A stretch of DNA of 64,000 bases from Cupriavidus pampae (GTDB lineage Bacteria > Pseudomonadota > Gammaproteobacteria > Burkholderiales > Burkholderiaceae). The position numbers were made by a program, and so were the translations under genes. Where the stretch lies: NCBI RefSeq assembly GCF_914271485.1, contig NZ_CAJZAG010000015.1, forward strand, positions 62,001 to 126,000, given 5' to 3'. The stretch's first letter is position 1; each line of letters starts with the position of its first letter. Under the pieces are notes generated by a model. The model did not search any database, was not told the origin of the DNA, and saw only the letters and a program-made list of their open reading frames with translations. Shown here in pieces: positions 51,092 through 60,406 of this stretch.

Positions 51092-53419
51092 ATGATGCCC
51101 AAAGTCACCTCCAAATCTGCCAGCGATGCCTATGCCACGCCGGACTCGTCGACGCCCGCGACGCCGAGCACCTCCGCGCGGCGGCGTTGGGGACAAGGGG
51201 CGGGAGGCTCCCGCCCGCCGGGCATGCCGAGCTCGTCCGTGCCGCGCCCGACGCCCTCCGCAGGCATACCTCATTCACGGCCTGCGCGCCGGCAACTACC
51301 CGGCAATCCGGTGCCTCAGCCGCCCGCGCAAAACACAATGGAAATCAGCGAACCGTCCAATGACGGTGGCTGGGGCCGTGTGCTCGAACAATTGGGCGAA
51401 TTAGAAGAGCCGCCATCGCTGTCGCACTGCCTGGTCCTGACCACTACTCCAGCCGGGCAACGGCTCGCCTGGGCTCCGCCCACGGGGGATGATGACGGGC
51501 CCGACGCGGCGCCCGATACTGGCGCAAAGGACGCTAGGGAACTTCTCAAATCCGTGATCATCGACGCGATCCTTGCGTTGCCCGACGCGGATATCAATGC
51601 GCCCGGCATCCTGTTTCCGGAGCAGGATGCCGACATCTTCCGGCGTGCCAACGACCCGCTCGATGCCATGGATGTGAAGGCGCTTGCAGGGAGAATAAGA
51701 GACCGGCTCGCCCTGTATGACACCCCACCCACCGTAACGCTGCGGATGCCGCTCACTGCCGAGAACAGAGGCATGCTGTTACCGTTTCTGGACAAGGCGG
51801 CGCCCGGCAGCTATCTGTCCGCGCAATCCGTCGGCCATGGCGAAATTGTCCTGACCAGCCGGCTGATCAGGACACCCGGCGCAGATGAAGCGCTTGCGCA
51901 GCAGGCGTTGATGCAGTTGTTCGATCATGCCTGGCACCAGTTGGAGGGAGTGGGAACCGGGCTGCCACCGCAGCAAAGGGACGACCTGAAGTCGGATTTT
52001 GCCGAAGAACCGCTGACGGCCAGCAGTGCGGTCGGTTTGCTGAACAACATTCCGATGTTGGCGCAGGATCGTCGCCTCTCCACGCAACGCGATGCCGTCG
52101 ACGCACCGTCGGCAAAGCCTACGCCGACCGAGGCGATCGCATGGCTGGTCGACATGGCGGATCAAAGCGCGAGGCTGTGCCCCGATATGTCTGCGCTCAG
52201 GGCGCACTTCATCTGGTTGGGTCAGCAAGCGATGAGTCACTGGTTGACTGACCGTCTTGATACGACATCCACCGTGGCATTTCTGACGGTGCTGCAACAG
52301 CGTCTGCTGGCGATACCGCACCCATTGCTCCAAAGGGCCGCAGCGGCGATTGGCGACAAGGTTGCGGGACTTCAGTCGCACGGTGCCACAGGGCCCGCAC
52401 CGACTCGTCTCAACGACAATGTCTACGGCCGGAAATGGGAAACTGCTTTCGCGGAGGTATTGGCCGAGAAGCCCTCGCAGGGGATGCTGAGTGCCGCGAC
52501 CACCGTGCGCCGGCTTCTGTCGACGGTACACGCAAGGTGCACGCCCGCACAGCAACGGTCCATCACGCAGGACACTGTCAACCGCATCCAGTCGGCCTAT
52601 CCCGGTAGCTGGCTCGCCGCCGATCCCGCCAGCGCACAACTGCTGGAGTACCCCGATCGCGCCTCGGTGTTGAAGGCTTTTCTGAATACGTCTGCCCACG
52701 ACGGCGCATCCTGCATGGCCACCTATCTGGTCGTATGCCGCCTGCTGGCGGCAATACAAGAGGTGGCACCGGATATCGCAACCTGGAAGGCGGCCGCGGA
52801 CACGAACTACGATCTGCTGCTCGACGAGCGCGGCGAAGATAAATTTCCGAAAGACGCTTATCAGCAGGGGCCAGACGTGGGGATGCTGATGCGGCATCAG
52901 ATCTCCCCGAATTTCATGAACTACGACGAGGAAGACGACGTACGTGGCGTGCTCTCGAGCGTGATCGACTTTGACGCGCGCACGCCCGCTATCGATGCGG
53001 CGCTGAGGACCGGGCGTCCGAGTATCTGGGGGTCGTCCGGAACGACCAACCTCCTGCTGCATTTTCTGGCCGATGCCTTGCAACACCCGGCCACCGCGAA
53101 TGCCGTGAGGTGCCTGGACATCAAGCATATGATCCTGGGCCTGGCAACGATGGTGATGCGCGATGGGGGCCATTCGCTGCGCGAGGTCTTGCGCGTGCTG
53201 GAGCAGACTGCAGACAGGCTGCCGGATCCCGTGCGCCAGCCATTGACGCCCAGTCCAGCACCGGCCTCGCACTACGGGGCATTCTTTGCAAGTTTCGCCG
53301 CGGACATCGAGACCACGCGATTATTGCACCACGGCAATGAGCAGGCGTGGCAGTCAACGTTGGACTATCGCCGCGAACTCGCCAGCGAACTACGACGCGA
53401 GACGGAACCCGCGCATTGA
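51092..53419 (+). CDS. Candidate type III secreted effector, 775 residues
   Basis: A large soluble protein I do not recognise. The first 90 residues are Ser/Pro/Thr/Arg-rich and lack a signal peptide (KVTSKSASDAYATPDSSTPA), as is usual for type III effector N-termini; the rest is helical and globular (DVKALAGRIRDRLALYDTPP, LLHFLADALQHPATANAVRC). A possible hrpII box lies 70 bp upstream. No catalytic motif or repeat is evident. The start is uncertain: two ATGs at 51092 and 51095 and no clear ribosome-binding site. It could equally be a toxin or a contact-dependent protein; effector status rests on composition and the promoter pattern. Confidence 0.7.
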   Translation: MMPKVTSKSASDAYATPDSSTPATPSTSARRRWGQGAGGSRPPGMPSSSVPRPTPSAGIPHSRPARRQLPGNPVPQPPAQNTMEISEPSNDGGWGRVLEQLGELEEPPSLSHCLVLTTTPAGQRLAWAPPTGDDDGPDAAPDTGAKDARELLKSVIIDAILALPDADINAPGILFPEQDADIFRRANDPLDAMDVKALAGRIRDRLALYDTPPTVTLRMPLTAENRGMLLPFLDKAAPGSYLSAQSVGHGEIVLTSRLIRTPGADEALAQQALMQLFDHAWHQLEGVGTGLPPQQRDDLKSDFAEEPLTASSAVGLLNNIPMLAQDRRLSTQRDAVDAPSAKPTPTEAIAWLVDMADQSARLCPDMSALRAHFIWLGQQAMSHWLTDRLDTTSTVAFLTVLQQRLLAIPHPLLQRAAAAIGDKVAGLQSHGATGPAPTRLNDNVYGRKWETAFAEVLAEKPSQGMLSAATTVRRLLSTVHARCTPAQQRSITQDTVNRIQSAYPGSWLAADPASAQLLEYPDRASVLKAFLNTSAHDGASCMATYLVVCRLLAAIQEVAPDIATWKAAADTNYDLLLDERGEDKFPKDAYQQGPDVGMLMRHQISPNFMNYDEEDDVRGVLSSVIDFDARTPAIDAALRTGRPSIWGSSGTTNLLLHFLADALQHPATANAVRCLDIKHMILGLATMVMRDGGHSLREVLRVLEQTADRLPDPVRQPLTPSPAPASHYGAFFASFAADIETTRLLHHGNEQAWQSTLDYRRELASELRRETEPAH

Positions 53420-53586
53420 CGCTGGCGTCACCCTCGATCCCGCATTTGTCGGGGGCGAATCTTCGCGCCCGCTTACGCAGAAATGGGTACGCTATCGCCC
53501 TCTGGTGGTGAAACGGGACGCTCGCTGACCAGAGTGCCGCTTTGTCACGCGTCGGGAGTCGGGAGTCGGATCTATCCACTGCGATG
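53420..53586. other. Intergenic, convergent gap
   Basis: Holds a short direct repeat GTCGGGAGTCGGGAGTCGG at 53551-53571. No gene. Confidence 0.4.
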
Positions 53587-53748
53587 CTATGCCGCCACCA
53601 GTCTTCCCACCATTGCGAGCACGGCCGTGAGAGCAACTGTTATGGCTATCGTCAGGCCAATGCCGGCCACGTGAGCGGTGAGCACCCATGCGTCGGGCAA
53701 TACGTGCCGTGCGCGCGATAGGTGCGATAGATGCCGGCGCGTTGCCAT
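53587..53748 (-). CDS. 53-residue single-pass membrane protein coupled to the DUF4865 gene
   Basis: Minus frame with ATG at 53748 and TAG at 53587. A basic head (MATRRHLSHLSRARHVLPDA) is followed by one long hydrophobic helix (HVAGIGLTIAITVALTAVLA). The ATG overlaps the stop of the DUF4865 gene as TGATG, so the two are translationally coupled. The topology (positive inside, one helix) is that of a small regulatory or chaperone-like membrane protein. No family recognised. Confidence 0.7.
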   Translation of the reverse strand: MATRRHLSHLSRARHVLPDAWVLTAHVAGIGLTIAITVALTAVLAMVGRLVAA

Positions 53749-54374
53749 CACGCATCCACGGCGGGTAGCTCGTCAAGTTCGGGCGCGGCAAGGTAGAGCA
53801 CTTGATACGCCGTGATATTGCCTGCTGCTCGCGAGTCCGCCCCCGGCGCGCTCGTCTCACCTTCCTCGCCCACCTCCCCCGCCTCGCCAGTGGATAGCAG
53901 AATGCGCGTGATCCGCCAGCGCGCCGCGTCGACCCCGACCGCCGCCACCACGGTGTCCTCTTGCCTCGCGATCTCGCGGTTGCGTTCGATCTCTGCAGCC
54001 AGCGTGGCGGTCAGGTCCGCATCCACGGGGATGTCGCGCTCTTCCTTGTAGGCAAAGCGCGCGGTGGTGGCAAGCCCGCGACGCGCGTCGAGCACCACAC
54101 GCGTGTCGATCTCCGCGCGGCCGAAGCTGTCCGTGACGTTGCGGTAGTGGCCGCCAACGAGAAAATCCCGGAATCCCGCGCCATCGCGCCACAGATATAG
54201 CGAGGAGTAGTCGTTGGCAGTGGCACCGTACCGGCCAGCCTCTCGCAACAGGAAGCCCTTGAAGTAAAGACGTTTGGCATCGTCCCACAGCGTCCCGCGC
54301 GTTTGCGCGCGAGCACGGATTGCAACAGTGTCGAAGTTGGCAGGCAGACGGTGGGCGTAATGGGCGATAAGCAT
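53748..54374 (-). CDS. DUF4865-family protein
   Basis: A 208-residue soluble protein of the DUF4865 family: MLIAHYAHRLPANFDTVAIR at the start, then GTLWDDAKRLYFKGFLLREA, YSSLYLWRDGAGFRDFLVGG, which is the family's core. DUF4865 genes commonly sit next to LysR regulators and tautomerase-like genes; biochemical role unknown. The ATG at 54374 is preceded by TGGAGCCAACG; the frame extends 17 codons upstream without support. It faces a LysR gene across a 104-bp divergent gap. Confidence 0.82.
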   Translation of the reverse strand: MLIAHYAHRLPANFDTVAIRARAQTRGTLWDDAKRLYFKGFLLREAGRYGATANDYSSLYLWRDGAGFRDFLVGGHYRNVTDSFGRAEIDTRVVLDARRGLATTARFAYKEERDIPVDADLTATLAAEIERNREIARQEDTVVAAVGVDAARWRITRILLSTGEAGEVGEEGETSAPGADSRAAGNITAYQVLYLAAPELDELPAVDA

Positions 54375-54478
54375 CGTTGGCTCCAGTTGAAGAAGTGGGT
54401 CCAAGCGTAGCTGCTCACCAACCATTGTGAAAAGAGATGGATTAGTATTTCAATGATTCGATTTCACAATGTCAGACC

Positions 54479-55345
54479 ATGAAGACCCTCGACATCGATG
54501 CGGTACACGCCTTCGTCCTGACTGCGGAACTCAACAGTTTCACGCGCGCGGCGGAAGCCATGGACAGCACGCAGTCCGCTGTCAGCCTGAAGATCGGCAA
54601 GCTCGAAAAAAGTCTCGGCCGGAGGCTGCTCGAGCGCACGCCGCGGCAGGTCCGGCTGTCGTTCGATGGTGAATTGTTCTTGCCTGCGGCAAAGGCGTTG
54701 CTTGCCGCGCACGCGGGTGCACTCGAGGCTTTCGGCAGGACGCAGCGGCGGCTCGTCATTGGCGTCAGTCACCATATCGTCGGCCCCGAGTTGCCGGCCC
54801 TGTTACGACGCGTCAGTGAGGGACGGCCCGGTCTCACGCTGGAGATTCGCGTCGCTCCCTCGCGCGAAATCCTCGAACTCTTCGATCGCAACGACATGGA
54901 CGCCGCGATCGTGCTACGCCACGACAGCCGCCGCCTCGACGGCGAAATCATCCATGAGGAAAGCTTCGGATGGATGGCTGCACCCGATTTTCACCATCAA
55001 CCTGGAGAGCCACTCAAACTTGCCACGCAGGCGGCGCCCTGCAGTGTGCGCAGCATGGCAATCGATGTCCTGGACGCGGCCGGGCTACCCTGGAATGAGG
55101 TATTCGTGGGTGGTGGCGTAGGGACAATCGGCGCAGCAGTGTCCGCGGGGCTGGCGACCGCCGCGCTGGGCCGCCGTGTCGCGCCTGCCGACACGATCGA
55201 TGTCGGTCCTCGGTTCGCCCTGCCTGCCCTGCCTACACGTGCCGTCGTGCTGCATGCACACGTCACCGATGAAGGCGCACGCGGGGCATTGCGCGCGCTC
55301 GGCGCGGCGATTCGCGCTTCGGAGAAGGCATATCGCCTCCCTTAG
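54479..55345 (+). CDS. LysR-family transcriptional regulator
   Basis: A 288-residue LysR protein: helix-turn-helix at residues 5-65 (FVLTAELNSFTRAAEAMDST then QSAVSLKIGKLEKSLGRRLL) and a ligand-binding half. It is divergent from the DUF4865 gene and is its likely regulator. Confidence 0.92.
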   Translation: MKTLDIDAVHAFVLTAELNSFTRAAEAMDSTQSAVSLKIGKLEKSLGRRLLERTPRQVRLSFDGELFLPAAKALLAAHAGALEAFGRTQRRLVIGVSHHIVGPELPALLRRVSEGRPGLTLEIRVAPSREILELFDRNDMDAAIVLRHDSRRLDGEIIHEESFGWMAAPDFHHQPGEPLKLATQAAPCSVRSMAIDVLDAAGLPWNEVFVGGGVGTIGAAVSAGLATAALGRRVAPADTIDVGPRFALPALPTRAVVLHAHVTDEGARGALRALGAAIRASEKAYRLP

Positions 55346-55468
55346 GATCGGCTTCCCTATAGCGAACTCATCGCAAGACCTGACGCTCTGGTTATCCAGG
55401 CGCCGGCGCCCCACCCCAGACACACGCTAGAAATCAGGCGTGTTTCTGCGGAAATAGGCTGAGCATGC

Positions 55469-55616
55469 TCACGCTTCCGATTTCGCGAGCACCTTATACA
55501 GCTTCGCACGCGAGATACTGAAGGCGCTCGCTGCCGCCACCTTCCCGTCTGCTCCCAAGAGCGCGGCCTTGCTATCGGCGAGGGCCCAATCCGGTTTGCC
55601 TAACGTCAGTTGCGTT
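55469..55616 (-). pseudogene. Remnant of a resolvase/invertase-type helix-turn-helix
   Basis: A minus frame reads DWALADSKAALLGADGKVAA and ASAFSISRAKLYKVLAKSEA then stops. SISRAKLYKVLAK resembles the end of the HTH of serine recombinases (GVSRATLYRxL). Upstream a stop ends the frame. A GGCCGCT/AGCGGCC repeat of a type common beside transposable elements lies nearby at 55640-55663. Confidence 0.4.
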
Positions 55617-55740
55617 GATTAGGCGGCCCCGTCCCGACGGGCCGCTATCGGCCAGAAGCGGCCATTGCCCATCGCCGAACGAATGGCTGCTTTGGCACAG
55701 GCAGCAGTCGAGACTTGGTTCTTTGCTGGCCTGATTCCCA

Positions 55741-56472
55741 CTAGCGCGACTCTGCAGCTTCCAAACCGCTTCTCTGCAGCAGATTACGCACAGGCTCATG
55801 TTCGTCGGCAAGAACGAGACGGATATCGTCTGGAACATAACGAAGAAGCGTGCCCTGTTCGACAAGGTCCTTCATACGTACTAGGTCGGCAAACGAACTA
55901 GCGGTCATCTTTCGCATCACCCCGCGCCGATAGATCTTTACCGTAACGATGCTCAACCCGAGGTGATCCGCAGCTTGCTTATTCAACAAGCCCCGAGTGA
56001 TTAATTCCATGACGTCTTTCTCGCGGGGCGTGAGGGATAAGTACTTCCTTCGTAGTTCTTCCGATGCCCGGTTCTTCTTGTACCTATCGATGTCGATTCT
56101 TAGCGCTTGATGGACGGCTTCCAAGAGCTGCTGATCACGGAATGGTTTTTCGATAAAATCAACTGCGCCGGCCTTCATAGCCGCAACGGCCATGGGTACG
56201 TCAGCGATACCAGAGATGAAGACAATCGGCAACGGGCGTCTCGATTCCATCAACACCGACTGTAGGGCCAAACCACTGATTCCCTGCAATCGCACATCCA
56301 GCACAAGGCAAGAAGGCCCCTCCGGCGGCGAAGTCGCGAGCAATTCTTCCGCAGACGCGAAGAGCAGAACGCGCAAATCGACCGACCGGAACAACCTCGA
56401 CAGCGCCATGCGAACTGCAACTTCATCATCAACAACCATTACTGTTTCTATCGGCTCAAACGAGCTGTGCAT
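55741..56472 (-). CDS. FixJ/NarL-family response regulator
   Basis: A 243-residue regulator. Receiver domain, residues 8-125: acidic pair VMVVDDEVA, phosphoacceptor in CLVLDVRLQG near residue 60, lysine in FIEKPFRDQQLLEAV. LuxR-type helix-turn-helix: LTPREKDVMELITRGLLNKQ and VTVKIYRRGVMRKMTASSFA. It is of the FixJ type that partners oxygen- or redox-sensing kinases. No kinase is adjacent. Confidence 0.92.
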   Translation of the reverse strand: MHSSFEPIETVMVVDDEVAVRMALSRLFRSVDLRVLLFASAEELLATSPPEGPSCLVLDVRLQGISGLALQSVLMESRRPLPIVFISGIADVPMAVAAMKAGAVDFIEKPFRDQQLLEAVHQALRIDIDRYKKNRASEELRRKYLSLTPREKDVMELITRGLLNKQAADHLGLSIVTVKIYRRGVMRKMTASSFADLVRMKDLVEQGTLLRYVPDDIRLVLADEHEPVRNLLQRSGLEAAESR

Positions 56473-56706
56473 GCGGCAATCTTTTCACAATAAGGTATAG
56501 GATCGTCGAAGCCGTTTTATCCGATCGATTAGCCTGATCTTCCTCCAAAGATCCGGCTCTCATTCGGAGGATCGGCTGATACTGGAAACGGAAAATGGCG
56601 GCCTGCTCTTCGAGCGCTCCTCGATCGACAAAGGAGTGTTGAAGGATCAGTGTTCAATTGTCTGGGCTAACCGGCTGAATGCATGCGGGTGGATTGCGTG
56701 CCTGGA
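56473..56706. other. Intergenic gap
   Basis: 234 bp between the FixJ-like gene and the AhpD-like gene. No gene or repeat seen. Confidence 0.45.
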
Positions 56707-57153
56707 TTACGCCTTTGCCGCAACTGGAAGCCGAAACGGGGCTCCGAGACGATTGAATGCGTTCATAGCGGCAATCGTTATCGTGAGATCAACGAGGTCC
56801 TTGGGCGAAAATGCTGCCGATGCGGCCGCATAGGCTTCGTCTGAGGCATGCGTCTCACTGACGCGCGTCACTTCCTCCGCCCAGGCCAATGCAGCCCGCT
56901 CTTGCTCGGCGAATAGGTGCGGTACTTCATCCCACACCGGAACCAGCGTGATCTTGTCGACCGACATGGTCTTTCTGAGATCGCGACTATGCATGTCAAT
57001 GCAATGCGCGCATCCGTTGATCTGGGAGACGCGGAGGAACACGAGGTGTACAAGCTCCTCGGGGAGATCCGTCTTCTTCGTGACGTAGTGGTGGATACCA
57101 AAAAGCGCCTTCGCGCCGTCAGGCGCTATCTCTTGCCAGTTCAAGCGGGTCAT
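56707..57153 (-). CDS. AhpD/carboxymuconolactone decarboxylase-family protein
   Basis: A 148-residue AhpD-like protein with the redox pair in NGCAHCIDMHSRDLRK (CxxC plus histidine), the hallmark of alkylhydroperoxidase AhpD-type peroxidases; the substrate is unknown. Divergent from the MocR regulator at 57308 with 154 bp between, so likely its target. Confidence 0.9.
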   Translation of the reverse strand: MTRLNWQEIAPDGAKALFGIHHYVTKKTDLPEELVHLVFLRVSQINGCAHCIDMHSRDLRKTMSVDKITLVPVWDEVPHLFAEQERAALAWAEEVTRVSETHASDEAYAAASAAFSPKDLVDLTITIAAMNAFNRLGAPFRLPVAAKA

Positions 57154-57274
57154 CTCGGTCCTTTTCTGTTGGTGATGGGGTCTAGCGTCGCGGTCAGAGC
57201 GCCCGAGCCGCCTATCGACTTGGGACGCGATTCATGTCATAACGCAAAGTTACTCCGCCAGGCATTGAAGATAC

Positions 57275-57308
57275 AGGCCCAAAAAGTGGAGAAACGACTG
57301 GCCCAAAA
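57275..57308 (+). promoter_or_regulatory. Direct repeat at the MocR start, candidate operator
   Basis: AGGCCCAAAA and TGGCCCAAAA, with repeat phase 24 bp, the second overlapping the start codon region. MocR proteins typically bind tandem direct repeats and repress themselves. Confidence 0.45.
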
Positions 57309-58792
57309 TGACTCACCCGAACTCGCCCGCTGCGCTGTCCATCCTGGTGGACCGTGCCACTGCCATGCCGATCGGCGATCAGATCCATGCGAGCTTGCGA
57401 CAGGCAATCGTCGAGGGTCGGCTTGCACCTGGACAGCGTCTTCCTTCCGGTCGAGACCTCGCTGCGCAGCTTGGTGTCGCCCGCGGCACCATTCGCGTGG
57501 TCTACGACCGTCTGATCGCCGAGAATCTGGTGTTCGGCGCAGGCTCTTCGGGCACACACGTATGCTCGCGGCTGGACGTCGGGAGAGCAGGCGGCAAAGC
57601 TTCGCTCGACGGGCCTCTGGCGGATTTCAACCGCCCATTTTCGAGCGCGCCGCTTCCGTTCCAAATGGGCGTTCCTGCCCACGACGCGTTTCCCGCCAAA
57701 CTCTGGGCCCGCATGCGGACGCGCGCCGTACGCGCCGATGCTATCGCTTACACGACCTATGGCGATCCACGCGGCGAACCTGCCCTGCGGGCTCAGATCG
57801 CGAGCCACCTAGCCGTAAGCCGACAGATGCAGTGTCATCCCGACCAGATCATCGTCACCAGCGGATACCGGCAGGGCCTGATGCTTGCACTCACCGCACT
57901 GCGCGCGCATGGACGCAAGGCGTGGCTCGAGGAGCCAGGGTATCCGCTGGGAAGACGCGCGCTGGAGGTGATTGGAGCCGAGGTCGTACCCGTACCCGTT
58001 GATGCCGAGGGGTTGCGCGTAGAAGCTGGCGTTGCCAGCGCGCCAGACGCCTTGCTGGCGCTGGTCACGCCGGGCCAGCATGCACCGCTGGGCGTGACCA
58101 TGTCGCCTGAACGAAGGCGCGCGCTGCTTGACTGGGCGGCGGCACGGGGTGCCTGGATCATCGAGGACGACTATCTCGGAGAAATACAGCTCGACGGACG
58201 AGCCGCACCGGCCCTTGCGGCTGGCGAAGGGGCCGAACACGTAGTTTACATCGGAGCGTTCAGCAAGACGATCAGCCCGGCGCTGGGCCTCGGGTTCGTC
58301 GTCGCCCCACGCTCAGCGACGGAGCGCCTGGTGGAGGTCTCCGCCGTGCTGGCCCCAGCGCCGAACCGGACAACCCAATTGGCGGTGACGGAGTTCCTGC
58401 GGGATGGGCACTACCTGCGGCACCTGCGCCAGATGAAGGCTCTCTACGCCGAACGCCGGCGCCTCACGCTAACGCATGTAAGCGAATTTTTGCCAGGCAC
58501 GCTGATGGCGGGCCTTGGAGTAATCGCACCGCTCCCACAATCCGCCGACGACCGCGTCATCGTCGGCATCGCCCGCGCACACGGCCTCGCGCCTTCGGCC
58601 CTCTCTGCCTGGTACCTTCGCCGCAGTCAGGCGCAAGGTGGCTTGATACTCAGCGCGACAAACGTGCACCCCGACAACATCGGTGCCGTTTGCGCAAAGC
58701 TGGCGAGTATCGTTGCTTCATCGAGTTCTGGCACACATCAGTCCAACGATCGCGAACGCGGCCTCGGAACGTGGTCCCGGGAGCGGCCCTGA
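57308..58792 (+). CDS. MocR/PdxR-type GntR regulator with aminotransferase domain
   Basis: A 494-residue regulator. Residues 1-80 form the GntR-type winged helix (LRQAIVEGRLAPGQRLPSGR, LAAQLGVARGTIRVVYDRLI). Residues 110-470 form a fold-type I aminotransferase-like domain with the PLP lysine in GAFSKTISPALGLGF near residue 320 and the YGDPRGEPALR region. It probably binds PLP or an amino acid as effector. The start lacks a ribosome-binding site, so it may be leaderless. It faces the AhpD gene. Confidence 0.92.
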   Translation: MTHPNSPAALSILVDRATAMPIGDQIHASLRQAIVEGRLAPGQRLPSGRDLAAQLGVARGTIRVVYDRLIAENLVFGAGSSGTHVCSRLDVGRAGGKASLDGPLADFNRPFSSAPLPFQMGVPAHDAFPAKLWARMRTRAVRADAIAYTTYGDPRGEPALRAQIASHLAVSRQMQCHPDQIIVTSGYRQGLMLALTALRAHGRKAWLEEPGYPLGRRALEVIGAEVVPVPVDAEGLRVEAGVASAPDALLALVTPGQHAPLGVTMSPERRRALLDWAAARGAWIIEDDYLGEIQLDGRAAPALAAGEGAEHVVYIGAFSKTISPALGLGFVVAPRSATERLVEVSAVLAPAPNRTTQLAVTEFLRDGHYLRHLRQMKALYAERRRLTLTHVSEFLPGTLMAGLGVIAPLPQSADDRVIVGIARAHGLAPSALSAWYLRRSQAQGGLILSATNVHPDNIGAVCAKLASIVASSSSGTHQSNDRERGLGTWSRERP

Positions 58793-59201
58793 CTGTCCAC
58801 AGTAGTGACTGTCCGAATCAAGAAGACTTTCGATAGTCTCGTCCTGCTTGGACTCTCGAAGCGATGCCAGCGGACCCCAATAGACATCACCGGATCGACA
58901 CTGGCACTGCGCGTTGCGCTATGACCGATCTGCCCCCAAAAACGGACAAAATAAGGGCGATGCTGGCAGGCCGGAAAGGGTCGGAAGCCGCCTCCTGCGT
59001 TGCACCGTCAAATGCAGGGGCGATACGGCCACGATAGGACCGATGTACTGCCGGTCTGCGTCGCCGGATTTCTCAACCACGACGTAGCCGCTCGCGTCGA
59101 CCGCGGTATTTGCGACCGCTCGGATTCCGCAGTCTCGCGGTCCTCCTCGGTAACGGCGATACCCGCTGCGGCATTTGGCCCGGCCTACGCCGACTCTTTC
59201 G
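58793..59201. other. Gap with a possible remnant of a KfrB-like segment
   Basis: About 400 bp downstream of the Fic gene. A minus frame reads ANTAVDASGYVVVEKSGD and DADRQYIGPIVAVSPLHLTV, which vaguely recalls the KfrB/C-terminal segment of some plasmid proteins (Y.GPIVAV...H..Q). It has no start of its own, so I do not call a gene. Confidence 0.35.
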
Positions 59202-60398
59202 CTACACATGCCCCCAGCCAGGCACGCTGATGTAATAGCGCACCGCTTTGCCCACGCCCTCGCTCCACAGTTGGCCACCCTTGACCATTTCGCTTAAATC
59301 GCGAGTAGCCGTCGCCTTTGAGACGCCGGTCATTTTCATGTACTTCTCAGCGTTCAGACCGCCCAAGAAGCCGCCGTCACCGTCGTCCAAAAGGCGTTGC
59401 AGCACTTTGCGCTGCCGGTCGTGAAGACCACTCCCTTCATGCTTCTCCCAAAACTGCCTCTTCTCAATTGCTTGATCAATAACCTGGCTGGCTGCATGGC
59501 AAGCGGCCGTGATTTGACGAGCGAACCACTGCACCCATGCCGTAACGTCGGTTTCGCCGCGCTGCGCTGAGTTCAATGCGTCGTAGTACGCTGATCGGAA
59601 AGTAAGGAGTTGCCGCGAAAGGCTGTATAGCCGCACTGGCTGCCGCAGGTGCTGCGCCATCGCCATGTCAACGATAGCACGACCAATGCGCCCATTTCCG
59701 TCCTCGAACGGGTGGATGCTCTCGAACCACAGGTGGGCGATGGCGGCGCGAGCAAAGCCGTCATTAGGTTTTCCACCGGCGGCTGGCAACGACGAGGCCC
59801 GCGCCGGCGAGGTGTCTGCGAACCAGGTGAGGAAGCGCTTCATCTGCTCGGGGACGTCCTTCGACGGCGGCGCCTCGTAGTGGACAACCTCGCGGCCTGG
59901 TTGGCCGCTAACGATTTGCATAGGATCGGTGTGGTCCCGATAGCGACCCACTGCGATTCGCTGGATGCCTGACGTACCGCCGGGGAATAGCGCGGATTGC
60001 CAGCGGCACAGACGGTCTTCGTCCAAAGGCGTATCAGTAGCTGTGGTTGCGTCACTGATAACTTCCACAAGCCCATCGACGCTGCGGTTGATTGGGCCAG
60101 ACGTGGACAATCCCAGCCGCCTCATGACGGAGGAGCGCACCGCATCCAGCGAAAGGCGCTCGCCCTCGATGGCGGCAGTAGCCAGTACTTCATCGGACAG
60201 CGCATCCAAGGCGACTTGGCTCGTCCTACCTATGCCAATAGCCGCTGCCTTGCCTTCCAAGATGCCGTGCATACGGTAGGCTTCAGCCAGATCGAGCGCG
60301 ACCGCGCGGGCGTCATAGGCGAGAGACCCTTCGGGCCAATCAGGGCGCCGCCAGATCCATGGCGAGATGGAGCGTGATGTCGTCATGAGCCGCATCAT
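59202..60398 (-). CDS. Class II Fic-domain AMP-transferase-like protein
   Basis: A 398-residue Fic protein. The catalytic motif HPFEDGNGRIGR is intact near residue 234, with histidine and asparagine. An inhibitory-helix sequence ATAAIEGERLS (S/TxxxEG/N pattern) near residue 75 lies before the Fic core, as in class II Fic proteins. The C-terminus is a winged helix (YMKMTGVSKATATRDLSEMV) that may bind DNA. Such proteins AMPylate target proteins. The start ATG-ATG has AGGG in front; a CGGCTC/GAGCCG palindrome lies 9 bp upstream. Confidence 0.9.
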   Translation of the reverse strand: MMRLMTTSRSISPWIWRRPDWPEGSLAYDARAVALDLAEAYRMHGILEGKAAAIGIGRTSQVALDALSDEVLATAAIEGERLSLDAVRSSVMRRLGLSTSGPINRSVDGLVEVISDATTATDTPLDEDRLCRWQSALFPGGTSGIQRIAVGRYRDHTDPMQIVSGQPGREVVHYEAPPSKDVPEQMKRFLTWFADTSPARASSLPAAGGKPNDGFARAAIAHLWFESIHPFEDGNGRIGRAIVDMAMAQHLRQPVRLYSLSRQLLTFRSAYYDALNSAQRGETDVTAWVQWFARQITAACHAASQVIDQAIEKRQFWEKHEGSGLHDRQRKVLQRLLDDGDGGFLGGLNAEKYMKMTGVSKATATRDLSEMVKGGQLWSEGVGKAVRYYISVPGWGHV

Positions 60399-60406
60399 AC
60401 CCTATA

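Noticed and set aside
50938..51363. 141-codon plus frame reading through the effector start region
   Set aside because: Different frame from the effector gene, cysteine/arginine-rich, no support.
51779..53272. 497-codon minus frame within the effector candidate
   Set aside because: Long only because of GC-rich composition; cysteine- and arginine-heavy and without a start context. The plus frame has the better promoter context.
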